Made by a program: the position numbers and the translations under genes. This document shows positions 23,666-31,304 of a stretch of DNA of 33,220 bases, piece after piece. The notes below the pieces were generated by a model. That model saw nothing but the letters and a program-made list of their open reading frames with translations, ran no database searches and had not been told where the DNA came from. How positions within the stretch are numbered: position 1 is the stretch's first letter; each line of letters begins with the position of its first letter. The stretch lies in NCBI GenBank assembly GCA_018969485.1, contig JAGWYG010000031.1, positions 1 through 33,220 on the forward strand. The letters are read 5' to 3'. The stretch comes from Chloroflexota bacterium (GTDB taxonomy: Bacteria > Chloroflexota > Chloroflexia > Chloroflexales > Roseiflexaceae).

Positions 23666-24508
23666 ATGCATCCGGGTACTGCCGCGGTGCGGGCATATTA
23701 TCAGCAGAATACGCGGCTGTTCCGCATCATCGGCCGTGCGGCCGCGGCGCTGGCGACGCATCGGGCGGTCTGGAGCGATGGTGCCCGCACGCATGCGCAG
23801 GCGCTCCAGACGGTGAACATGCGGCTGGCGGCGCGCTGCACGGCGCTGGCGCACGCCAGCGGCCAGGTGCCGCGTGCGCTGGATCTGGGGTGTGGCGTGG
23901 GCGGCAGCCTGATCACCATCGCGCGCCACAGCCCGGCAGCGCTGGTCGGCGTGACGATCAGCGGCGCGCAGGCGCGCATCGCCGCCGCCGCCGTGCGTCG
24001 GCACCGGCTGGCCGAACGCTGCCACGTGCTCGAGGCCGACTATCACGCGCTGCCGCTCGCCGGGCCGTTCGACCTGATCGCCGCCATCGAGTCGCTGGTG
24101 CATGCCGCCGAGCCCGACCGGGTGTGGCGCGAGATCGCGCGGCTGCTGCGGCCCGGCGGCCAGGTCGTGCTGGTCGATGACGTGCTCGCCGCGGCGTCGC
24201 CCGATCATCCGCTGGCGTCCACCATGATGCGTGGCTGGTGCGCGCCGGCGCTGAGCTCGCCGCGCGCGGTCATCGCGCTGGCCGGGCGCCACGGGCTGCG
24301 CTGCTGCAGCGACGAAGACCTGACGGCGGCCACCCGGCCGCGCGCCGTGCCGTCGGCGCTGGCCGCGCTGGTGATCGCGCTGGGGCGCCGCGTGCCGCTG
24401 GCGGCGCGCCGGACGCACAGCCAGCTCGGCTCGATCGCGCTGCAGGCGGCCTTGCACGCCGGCGTGCTGCAGTACCGGCAGCTGGTGTTCGAGCGCGTGG
24501 ATGGCTGA
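23666..24508 (+). CDS. SAM-dependent methyltransferase (class I)
   Basis: 280 aa. Motif I ALDLGCGVGGSL at 71-82, GVTISGAQARIAAA at 95-108, FDLIAAIESLVHAAEP at 135-150 and LLRPGGQVVLVDD mark a Rossmann-fold class I methyltransferase. The I-S-x-x-Q after motif I and the E-S-x-x-H segment are like those of enzymes that methylate sterol, tocopherol or other isoprenoid-type small molecules. The N-terminal YYQQNTRLFRIIG is also family-like. The ATG at 23666 has GAGGTGATCG just before it. The head of this gene is duplicated upstream. Its stop is 5 bp from the stop of the converging glycosyltransferase. Substrate is unknown; an isoprenoid lipid is a reasonable guess from both neighbours. Confidence 0.88.
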   Translation: MHPGTAAVRAYYQQNTRLFRIIGRAAAALATHRAVWSDGARTHAQALQTVNMRLAARCTALAHASGQVPRALDLGCGVGGSLITIARHSPAALVGVTISGAQARIAAAAVRRHRLAERCHVLEADYHALPLAGPFDLIAAIESLVHAAEPDRVWREIARLLRPGGQVVLVDDVLAAASPDHPLASTMMRGWCAPALSSPRAVIALAGRHGLRCCSDEDLTAATRPRAVPSALAALVIALGRRVPLAARRTHSQLGSIALQAALHAGVLQYRQLVFERVDG

Positions 24509-24513
24509 CGCGC

Positions 24514-25746
24514 TCAGCCGTGTGCGATGATCCGCGCCACCGCCAGCGCCACACCGTCCTCGGCGGCGATCTGGCCGGCCAGCGCCACCGCACGCTGCCG
24601 CGCCGCCCGATCGCTGGCCAGCGCCACCGCCGCCGCAGCCAGCGCGTCGGCGGCCGCCAGGCTGGCGAGCGGCCGCGGCGGCGCAGCCACGCCCAGCGCC
24701 ATCGCACGCCGCCCCCAGAAGCGCTGATCGACGGCCACCGGCGCGATGACCATCGGCACGCCGGCGCGCGCCGCGGCGTGTGTGGTGCCGGCGCCCCCGT
24801 GATGCACCACCACATCGGCGGCGGCGAACAGCCATGCGTGCGGCGCCGCGCCCAGCCAGCGCACCCCGGGCGGCGTCGGCAGCGGCGCCCCTTGGGCGAT
24901 CACCGACGCACCGCGCGCCAGCAGCGCCGCCAGCAGCGCCGTCACGTGCCCGCGCGCCAGATGCCGCGCCATCGAGCCGAACCCCACCGCCACCCGCGGT
25001 GAGCCCGGCGGCCACGACGGCGGCGCTGCCGCGGTGTCCGCCGGCAGATGCCACGCGCCGGTCACCTGTGCGGCCGCCGGCCAGTCTGGCGGGCGCGCCA
25101 GCAACGTCGGGCTGTGGGCATACACCAGCGGCGCCTGCCGCCGCAGCGCCCGTTGCCACCAGTCGGCCGCGACGGCGCCACGCAGGCCGTGCCGGCGGCG
25201 CCAGCGCTGGATCGTCGCCGCCCAGGGCCACCACAGCGCGTGGGCCGCCAGCCGGTGCGAGTGCCGGCGCAGCGCCGGCGCGTCCAGGGCATCGAACGGC
25301 ATCAACGGCGCTGCAAACGCCCGCGTCGGCCCGAGCGGCTGCAGCAGCGCGCGCACACACGGCAGGCCGCAGGCATCGGCCACCTGATCCGCCCACAGGC
25401 CCGCCAGCCCGACCACCACCAGCGCCGCGCCGCGCAGCAGCGCCGGCAGGGCGTCGAGCGTCAGCGCCAGTTCCGCGCGGGCCGCCAGCCAGTAGCGCAC
25501 CGTCGCATGGCTCGCGACGTCCACCAGTGCGCGCCGGAGCGCCGCGCGCTCGAACAGCGGCGCCGGATCGCCGGGCACCACCTCCGCCGCCAGCCCATGC
25601 GCCGCCGCCAGCGCCACCCCCGACGCGTAGGTCACCAGCCGCACCGGGCGCCCGGCCGCGCGCAGGCCGTGCGCCAGCGCCAGCATCGGCGCCACATCGC
25701 CGCGCGTCCCCAGCGCCAGCACCACGATCGGCCGCGCCTCAGCCAT
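24514..25746 (-). CDS. GT1-family glycosyltransferase (sterol glucosyltransferase / UGT-like)
   Basis: 410 aa with the two-domain GT-B layout. The N-terminal VVLALGTRGDVAPMLALAHGL (with GTRGD at 13-17) is the hallmark of sterol 3-beta-glucosyltransferase-like and macrolide-type UGTs. The C-terminal donor site has GFGSMA at 255-260, HHGGAGTTHAAARAGVPMV at 315-333 and DQRFWG at 340-345. Such enzymes transfer sugar from a nucleotide donor to a lipid or polyketide-like acceptor. In this phylum carotenoid and other isoprenoid glucosides are known, so that is one possibility. It converges on the methyltransferase gene and diverges from the DUF3830 gene, with 65 bp to the latter's start. Confidence 0.9.
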   Translation of the reverse strand: MAEARPIVVLALGTRGDVAPMLALAHGLRAAGRPVRLVTYASGVALAAAHGLAAEVVPGDPAPLFERAALRRALVDVASHATVRYWLAARAELALTLDALPALLRGAALVVVGLAGLWADQVADACGLPCVRALLQPLGPTRAFAAPLMPFDALDAPALRRHSHRLAAHALWWPWAATIQRWRRRHGLRGAVAADWWQRALRRQAPLVYAHSPTLLARPPDWPAAAQVTGAWHLPADTAAAPPSWPPGSPRVAVGFGSMARHLARGHVTALLAALLARGASVIAQGAPLPTPPGVRWLGAAPHAWLFAAADVVVHHGGAGTTHAAARAGVPMVIAPVAVDQRFWGRRAMALGVAAPPRPLASLAAADALAAAAVALASDRAARQRAVALAGQIAAEDGVALAVARIIAHG

Positions 25747-25762
25747 CGCGCGCCATCTCGGG

Positions 25763-25768
25763 TATACT
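25763..25768 (+). promoter_or_regulatory. Candidate -10 box for the DUF3830 gene
   Basis: TATACT lies 43 nt before the ATG at 25812 in the short divergent gap. No convincing -35 box is present at 16-18 nt, so this is tentative. Confidence 0.3.
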
Positions 25769-25811
25769 GGGCCGGTCAGACGCCGGCATCAGCACAGGAG
25801 CATCGATCAGC

Positions 25812-26222
25812 ATGTTGCGCATCACCGTCGGCCCATTCCAGTTCCACGCGCGCTTCGAGGACGCCGCCGCGCCACAGACGTGCGCCGCGTTCCGCCAGCT
25901 GCTACCCTACCGCCAGCAGATCATCCATGCCCGCTGGAGCGGCGAGGCATGCTGGATCCCGCTCGGCGACTTCCAGCTCGGCGTGGCGCACGAGAACCAT
26001 ACCAGCCATCCTTCGCGCGGCGACATCCTGTTCTATCCCGGCGGCATCAGCGAGACCGAGATTCTGTTTCCGTACGGCAGCGCCTGCTTCGCCAGCAAGA
26101 TGGGTCAGCTGGCCGGCAACCATTTCATCACGCTCACCGACGGCCACGAGCAGCTTGCCGCCATGGGCCGGACGGTGCTGTGGCAGGGCGCCCAGCCGAT
26201 CCTGTTCGAGACCCTCGCCTGA
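25812..26222 (+). CDS. DUF3830 family protein
   Basis: 136 aa. The sequence fits the DUF3830 family, small beta-barrel proteins with a cyclophilin-like fold: LRITVGPFQFHARFEDAAAP at the N-terminus, ARWSGEACWIPLGD, NHTSHPSRGDILFYPGGISETEIL and FPYGSACFASKMGQLAGNHF. No enzymatic role is established for the family. The ATG at 25812 has AGGAG 11 nt upstream, somewhat far. The downstream importer genes run in the opposite direction and end 11 bp away, so it is monocistronic. DUF3830 genes elsewhere often accompany small-molecule catabolic enzymes; that link cannot be tested here. Confidence 0.85.
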   Translation: MLRITVGPFQFHARFEDAAAPQTCAAFRQLLPYRQQIIHARWSGEACWIPLGDFQLGVAHENHTSHPSRGDILFYPGGISETEILFPYGSACFASKMGQLAGNHFITLTDGHEQLAAMGRTVLWQGAQPILFETLA

Positions 26223-26232
26223 GCTGCGGCGC

Positions 26233-27237
26233 TCATGGCCTGACGAACGACTGCCCCAGCGCTGCCGGCGCTTCGACCGACAGGCGCCCCAGCGCCCACA
26301 GCGCCGGGCGCCGCAGCGGCTCCGGCAGGCCGGCGGCGATGCGGGCGACCGCAGGGTTGGTCGCCCCGTTCACCAGCGCCAGCACCAGGATCATCAGGGC
26401 GAATGGCGCCAGTTGATAGATCTGCGTCGGAATCTCGGCCAGTATGCCCGGCGGCGCCCCTTGCCAGCGTGTCGCCAGCGTCTGTAGCGCGCCGAACAGG
26501 TAGCAGCCCAGCGCCACGCGCCATGGGTTCCAGCCGCCGAAAATCACGATCGCCAGCGCGATCCAGCCGATGCCGGCCGTGTGGCGATAGCTCCAGCCCT
26601 GCTTCAGATCCAGCGTGTATGCCGCGCCGGCGATCCCGACCAGCGCGCCGCCGATGACTACATACCAGGCCTGCAGCGGCACAACGGCGCTGCCGCGCGC
26701 GAATGCGGCGGCCGGCCGCTCGCCCAGCGCCCGCAGCACCAGGCCCTGGCGCGTCCGGAACAGAAACCACCACGCGGCCGGGATGAGCAGCATGCTCAGG
26801 TAGATCACCGGCGTGTGATCGAACAGCACGGTGCCCAGCCAGGGAATGTCGGCCAGCCACGGCACCGGCAGATGGCTCACCGCCACGCCCGACACACGAT
26901 TGTACGGATTCCCCAGAAACGACGACAGATCGGTGCAGAGCAGGGCCAGCACGAACCCGACGGCCGTCTGTGATTGGCGTAGCCGTAGGCTGACAAGACA
27001 TAACACTGCCGCCACCAGCGCGCCCACCAGGGCAGCGGCAGCGAAGCCGAGCAGCACATCGCCGGTGTGCAGCCCCACGGCGAACCCAGTCATGCCAGCC
27101 AGCAGCATCTTGCCATCGAGCGACAGGTTGACCACACCCGCCCGTTCGCTGATCGTCTCGCCCAGCGCTGCGATGACCAGCGGCGCGCCGCCGGCCAGGA
27201 TCGCCGCCAGGTCGATCGCCAGACGCGTCGTGTCCAT
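26233..27237 (-). CDS. ABC transporter permease, BMP/nucleoside type (second permease)
   Basis: 334 aa with about nine hydrophobic segments. ALGETISERAGVVNLSLDGKM at the start is the signature of the second permease of BMP-linked importers (NupQ / YufQ type), followed by ALLCTDLSSFLGNPYN and an inner-membrane core that ends in a basic tail. The start at 27237 is supported by GAGGAGG 8 nt before. It begins 2 nt after the stop of the first permease, so the two are co-translated and form a heterodimeric channel with it. It is the last gene of the importer operon. Confidence 0.93.
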   Translation of the reverse strand: MDTTRLAIDLAAILAGGAPLVIAALGETISERAGVVNLSLDGKMLLAGMTGFAVGLHTGDVLLGFAAAALVGALVAAVLCLVSLRLRQSQTAVGFVLALLCTDLSSFLGNPYNRVSGVAVSHLPVPWLADIPWLGTVLFDHTPVIYLSMLLIPAAWWFLFRTRQGLVLRALGERPAAAFARGSAVVPLQAWYVVIGGALVGIAGAAYTLDLKQGWSYRHTAGIGWIALAIVIFGGWNPWRVALGCYLFGALQTLATRWQGAPPGILAEIPTQIYQLAPFALMILVLALVNGATNPAVARIAAGLPEPLRRPALWALGRLSVEAPAALGQSFVRP

Positions 27238-27239
27238 CG

Positions 27240-28277
27240 TCAGGTCCTCCTCACCACCAGCGCCCGTGCGATCAGGGCGCAGAGCACCAGCGCGCCCTGC
27301 ACGACGCCGCCGAGGCTGCTGTCGACCTGTAGCGCCAGCGGCAGCTTGAACGCGCTGATCGCGAATGCGGCGAACGTCAGCGCCACCGGCAGGACCCAGG
27401 CCGGCCGGGCGTCGACCAGCAGCACGACCAGCAGCGCCAGCAGGCCGATGCCGCTGGAGACGTTCGAGACGAGCGCATGGAACACCGCGAGCACCTGCAG
27501 CCCGCCGGCCAGGCCGGCGAGCGCGCCGCAGACCGCCAGCGCGGCGGTCATGCGCTGGGCTGCCGGCACGCCGAGGCGTTCGGCGGCGGCGGCGTTGATG
27601 CCGACCGCGCGGATCTCGAGCCCCCAGCGGCTGCGCGCCAGCACCAGCCAGACCACGCCGATCGCCAGCAGGCCGAGGGCCGGCGCCACCGGCGCCAGGC
27701 GCACGCCCTCGAAGGTCGGCAGCCACAGCTCGCGAGCGAGGGGCTCGGTGCCGGTGATCGAGGCGCTGCCGGATTTCTTCCATGGGCCGGCGACCAGATA
27801 GAGCACACAGCCGGTGGCGAGAAAGTTGAGCCCCAGGCCGGCGAAGATCTCGCTCACCCGGCCGTAGCGCCGTAACAGCGCGGCAGCACCGGCCCATATG
27901 GCGCCCGCGAGCATCGCACCGGCCAGCGCCATCGTCCACAACAGTGGCGTCGGCCAGTCGGGGAAGGCGCGCATCACCGCCATGCAGCCGATCGCGCCGA
28001 AGGTGACCTGCCCCTCGATGCCGAGATTGTACAGCCCGGCGGCGAACGTGATCGTCAGCCCGGCGGCGCACAGCAGCAGCGGCGCCGCCAGCATCAGCGT
28101 GTCGGCGCGCGTGGCGGCTGTCGAGGCCCAGCCCGACAGCATCAACTGCCAGGTCGCCAGCACTGGCGTGCCGCTCAGCCAGAGCAGCACCGTGACGAAG
28201 CCGGGGGCGGCGAGCAGGGCCAGCAGCGGGGCGAGCGGCACCGCACGCCAGCGCGGCACGTGTGTCGGGTGGCTCAT
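27240..28277 (-). CDS. ABC transporter permease, BMP/nucleoside type (first permease)
   Basis: 345 aa. A short basic cytoplasmic head is followed by about nine membrane segments. LTITFAAGLYNLGIEGQVTFGA is the conserved N-x-G-x-E-G-Q loop of NupP / BMP-linked permeases. Also present are the EAA-like cytoplasmic stretch AVGINAAAAERLGVPAAQRM and a C-terminal basic end. The ATG at 28277 overlaps the TGA of the ATPase gene (ATGA) and has GGAGGCACG before it. Confidence 0.93.
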   Translation of the reverse strand: MSHPTHVPRWRAVPLAPLLALLAAPGFVTVLLWLSGTPVLATWQLMLSGWASTAATRADTLMLAAPLLLCAAGLTITFAAGLYNLGIEGQVTFGAIGCMAVMRAFPDWPTPLLWTMALAGAMLAGAIWAGAAALLRRYGRVSEIFAGLGLNFLATGCVLYLVAGPWKKSGSASITGTEPLARELWLPTFEGVRLAPVAPALGLLAIGVVWLVLARSRWGLEIRAVGINAAAAERLGVPAAQRMTAALAVCGALAGLAGGLQVLAVFHALVSNVSSGIGLLALLVVLLVDARPAWVLPVALTFAAFAISAFKLPLALQVDSSLGGVVQGALVLCALIARALVVRRT

Positions 28278-29764
28278 CGTGCCTCCTCGAACCCGATCCC
28301 GCCGATGAGCCGGGCCAGCCGTGGCGCATCGAGCTGCGCGCGCGGGATGAGCCGCGAGACGCGCCCGCCCACGAACACCAGCAGCGCATCGGCGTGCTCA
28401 AGCAGTTCGTCGAGATCGACGCTCGCGAACACCACCGCCGTGCCGCCGCGACGGCGCTCGGCGATGCGCTGCCAGACCAGCCGCGCCGATGCGACATCGA
28501 GGCCGCGGGTCGGCTGGTCGAGCAGCAGGCCGCGCAGCGTGTCGGGCATCAATGCCAGCATGGCGCGCTGCTGGTTGCCGCCCGAGAGCGCCTGCAGCGG
28601 CGTGGCCGGCGTGCCGCGGATGTCGAATGTGGCGATCGCCCGACCGGCTGCCGCCCGCGCCGCCACCCGATCGCGCCACCAGCGCCGCGGCGCCAGCAGT
28701 TCCAGGTGCTCGCCGAGGTCGAAGCTGCCGATCAGCCCGGCGCTGAGCCGGTCTGCGGGCAGATATTCGATGCCACGTGCCCGTGCCTGCGCCATGCCGG
28801 CGCCACCCAGATCGCGCCCGCCGCTCATCACGCGCCCGCTGACCGGCCGGACCGCGCCCGCCAGCAGCCGCAGCATCAGTTGCTGGCCGCTGCCCTCCAG
28901 GCCCGCCAGACCCACCGCCATCCCCGCCGGGATGGTGAGCGTCATGCGCTCGAGCGCCAGCACACCGTCGCGCACCGTCGCGTCATCGAGGTGCCACACC
29001 GCCGCGCCGGCAGCGGCGGGCTGCGCCGTGGCCACCGCATCCGGCTGCGCCAGCGCCTCGCCGAACATCGCCCGCAGCAACGCCGCCTGCGGCTGTGGCA
29101 TCGCGAGCTGTCCCGGTGGCTGCAGGCGGCCGGCGCGCAGCACGCTCACCGTATCGCACAATGCGGCCACCTCGTCGAGTTTGTGCGAGACGAACAGCAC
29201 CGTCCGGCCGCTCGCCGCCAACTGCCGCAGCGCGGCGAACAGCGCATCGACCTGCGCCGCCGAGATGCCGGTGGTCGGCTCGTCGAGGATGAGCAGCCGC
29301 GCGCCGGCAGTCAGCAGGCGCATCAGTTCGAGTTGCTGCCGCTGGCCGACCGTCATGCGGCCAGTGCGCTCCGCCGGGTCGACGCTGAAGCCGAGCCGCG
29401 CGTTCCATTCGATCAGCCGCGCGCGGGCGGCGCGCCAGTCGCCGAACACCACCGGATCGCTGCCGCACAGGAAGTTTTCCAGTGCCGTGAATGCCGGGAC
29501 GTCGAGCGGCTCCTGATGCACCATGCCGATGCCGGCGCGCGCCGCCGCCGCCGGCGTGCCGAGCTCCACCGGCGCGCCGGCGAGACGAATCTCGCCGGAG
29601 TCGCGCCGGATGAACCCCGCGAGCACCTTCATCAGGGTGCTCTTGCCTGCGCCATTCTCGCCGAGCACGCCATGGATCTGCCCGGCGGCGAACTGCAGCG
29701 TGATGCCGTCATTGGCACGCACGCCGCCGAACGTCCTGGTGAGCTGCTCGATGGCGACGTCCAC
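28274..29764 (-). CDS. ABC transporter ATP-binding protein with two ABC domains (BMP/nucleoside type)
   Basis: 496 aa with two fused nucleotide-binding domains, as in NupO / sugar-type importers. Domain 1: Walker A GENGAGKST at 35-43, a divergent signature TVGQRQQ, and Walker B LLILDEPT. Domain 2 (about 255-496): the Walker A site reads GLEGSGQQ and lacks the Lys-Ser of a functional P-loop, while LSGGNQQR is a full signature and Walker B is LLLDQPTRGLD with Gln in place of the catalytic Glu. Such asymmetry is common in this family, where hydrolysis occurs at one composite site. The start is GTG at 29764 with GGAGTGAC just upstream, 1 nt after the stop of the lipoprotein gene. Confidence 0.93.
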   Translation of the reverse strand: MDVAIEQLTRTFGGVRANDGITLQFAAGQIHGVLGENGAGKSTLMKVLAGFIRRDSGEIRLAGAPVELGTPAAAARAGIGMVHQEPLDVPAFTALENFLCGSDPVVFGDWRAARARLIEWNARLGFSVDPAERTGRMTVGQRQQLELMRLLTAGARLLILDEPTTGISAAQVDALFAALRQLAASGRTVLFVSHKLDEVAALCDTVSVLRAGRLQPPGQLAMPQPQAALLRAMFGEALAQPDAVATAQPAAAGAAVWHLDDATVRDGVLALERMTLTIPAGMAVGLAGLEGSGQQLMLRLLAGAVRPVSGRVMSGGRDLGGAGMAQARARGIEYLPADRLSAGLIGSFDLGEHLELLAPRRWWRDRVAARAAAGRAIATFDIRGTPATPLQALSGGNQQRAMLALMPDTLRGLLLDQPTRGLDVASARLVWQRIAERRRGGTAVVFASVDLDELLEHADALLVFVGGRVSRLIPRAQLDAPRLARLIGGIGFEEAR

Positions 29765-29765
29765 G

Positions 29766-31082
29766 TCACTCCGCCGCGCTCTCGCCGATGATCCCCTCGA
29801 GCAGCTGTTCGGTATACCAGATCTGCTCGTCGCTGGCAGTTGCGCCGTCGGCGAGATACTCGCTGCCGTCCTGGTAGTTCAGCGGGCCGGTGAACAGGTT
29901 CAGCTCGCCGCTGACGACCTGCTGTGTGAAGGTGGTCAGCGCTGCCGCGTTCTCGGCGGTCAGCCCCGGGCCCTGCACGAAGCCGATCATGCTGGTGTCG
30001 GGGTTGTTCATGTCGGCCACGTCGGGGCCGAGCCACTCCCACGTCGAGGTGAACGTGCCGGCGCGGGCGTCGGCGATGATCCGCGCGTACGATGGGCCCC
30101 AGTTGAAGTACGGTACGCCGAGACAGACGCTCTCGGCCACCGCGCACGCCCCCTTGAAGTCGTACGGTACGGCCCAGACGGTCTTGCCGGCAGCAGTCGC
30201 CTTGTTGGCCTCGACGATCGCCTCGGTGGTGTCGATGCCCGAGATGATCACGTCGCTGCCAGCGTTGATGAAATCGGTCGCGACGCGCGTGGGGTCCAGC
30301 GTGACGCCCGGGATGTTGAACCAGAAGCCGATCCAGACGACGTCGAACGCGAGACTGCCGGCCGGCTGCCCGCGTACCTGCTCCCAGCAGTGCTTCGCGC
30401 CCAGATACGTCGAGTTGACCAGCCGCCGCGTCTCGGGATCGATCAGCGCGCCGAGATACGAGAGTTTGCCGGTGCTCGACTGCAGCGCCGCCGCGCAGCC
30501 GGCGATCTGCTTGCCGATCTCCATCCGGCCCATCAGGTTGGTCAGGTTGGCGGGCGCCTCGCCCTTCAGGACGCTGTCGCCCGAGGCGTGCAGGAAGAAG
30601 ACGTCGGGGTGCGCTGCGGCCGCCTCGAGCGTGCCGTCGACGAATTCGGCTGAGTTGGTGATGATGAACCGCGCTCCCTGCGCGACGAGCTCGTCGACGA
30701 CTTGCGGTACGGTGACGTTCGGCTTGTCGGCGGGATTGACTTTGTCAATGTAGATGAATCGTGTGCCCGGCACATTGGCTTCGACGTACCGTGCGGCGTC
30801 GTAGTGCGCCTGGTTCCAGCCACCGTCGTTGATCGGGCCGACCAGGACCATGCCGAAGATGTATTCCCCGGCGGGGGCGTCCGGGGCGCTGGTGGGCGCT
30901 TCGGCGGGGGCGTCCGGGGCGCTGGTGGGCGCTTCGGCGGGGGCGTCCGGGGCGCTGGTGGGCGCTTCGGCGGGGGCGTCCGGGGCGCTGGTGGGCGCTT
31001 CGGCGGGGGCGGTCGGCGCACCACACGCCGCGACGGCGAGCAGCAACGCGATCAGGGCGGCCAGCAGGCGGATCGGAGACAT
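29766..31082 (-). CDS. BMP-family ABC transporter substrate-binding lipoprotein
   Basis: 438 aa. Residues 1-20 are a lipoprotein signal ending AVAAC, so Cys20 is probably lipid-anchored outside the membrane. Residues 27-70 are four perfect 11-residue repeats (AEAPTSAPDAP) that act as a flexible tether. From about 72 the BMP/Med fold follows: GMVLVGPINDGGWNQAHYDAA, the hinge segment ARFIITNSAEF, FLHASGD, MGRMEIGKQIAG, and GSDVIISGIDTTEAIVEA. BMP proteins bind nucleosides or related small solutes, and the D-x-G-W-N-x-x-H start of the mature domain is typical. The ATG at 31082 is favoured because AGGAG sits 9 nt upstream; another ATG at 31088 is only 3 nt from it. It heads the importer operon. 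Confidence 0.95.
   Translation of the reverse strand: MSPIRLLAALIALLLAVAACGAPTAPAEAPTSAPDAPAEAPTSAPDAPAEAPTSAPDAPAEAPTSAPDAPAGEYIFGMVLVGPINDGGWNQAHYDAARYVEANVPGTRFIYIDKVNPADKPNVTVPQVVDELVAQGARFIITNSAEFVDGTLEAAAAHPDVFFLHASGDSVLKGEAPANLTNLMGRMEIGKQIAGCAAALQSSTGKLSYLGALIDPETRRLVNSTYLGAKHCWEQVRGQPAGSLAFDVVWIGFWFNIPGVTLDPTRVATDFINAGSDVIISGIDTTEAIVEANKATAAGKTVWAVPYDFKGACAVAESVCLGVPYFNWGPSYARIIADARAGTFTSTWEWLGPDVADMNNPDTSMIGFVQGPGLTAENAAALTTFTQQVVSGELNLFTGPLNYQDGSEYLADGATASDEQIWYTEQLLEGIIGESAAE
30871..31002. repeat. Four perfect 33-bp tandem repeats inside the lipoprotein gene
   Basis: Four identical 33-nt units plus about 9 nt of a fifth. Each encodes 11 residues, so changes in copy number keep the reading frame. 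Full nucleotide identity, including silent positions, indicates recent expansion or homogenisation by slippage. Confidence 0.97.
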
Positions 31083-31200
31083 GGGCATCTGCTCCTCACA
31101 GTGGACTTCGGACGAGATCAGGATGTCCGGATCGTCGCTGACTGCCGACGTCACTGTCGCCGTGCACGTGCGCTCGTCGTGCGGCCGATGTCTGCCCCCC

Positions 31201-31227
31201 GCGTGGTGCGACACTGCCCTGCCACGC
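31201..31227. other. Inverted repeat in the importer leader
   Basis: GCGTGG (31201-31206) and CCACGC (31222-31227) can pair around a 15-nt loop in the presumed leader of the importer mRNA. I recognise no known riboswitch class. The hairpin could be incidental. Confidence 0.3.
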
Positions 31228-31255
31228 AGGCTGGAGAGATTAAGGAACCATCAAG

Positions 31256-31264
31256 AGTATAGCA
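31256..31264 (-). promoter_or_regulatory. Extended -10 promoter of the BMP importer operon
   Basis: On the minus strand TGCTATACT is a TGn extended -10 element, with TATACT at 31256-31261. A -35 match is poor, as is usual for this promoter class. The leader before the lipoprotein ATG would be about 165 nt. This gives the importer its own promoter downstream of xylB. Confidence 0.5.
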
Positions 31265-31304
31265 CAGGTCTGACCAGGAAATGCGGGGAGTGGGCCATCC
31301 GGCG

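Noticed and set aside
31083-31250. Possible riboswitch in the importer leader
   Set aside because: Only one simple 6-bp hairpin is visible and no conserved core of a purine, preQ1 or other known class was recognised.
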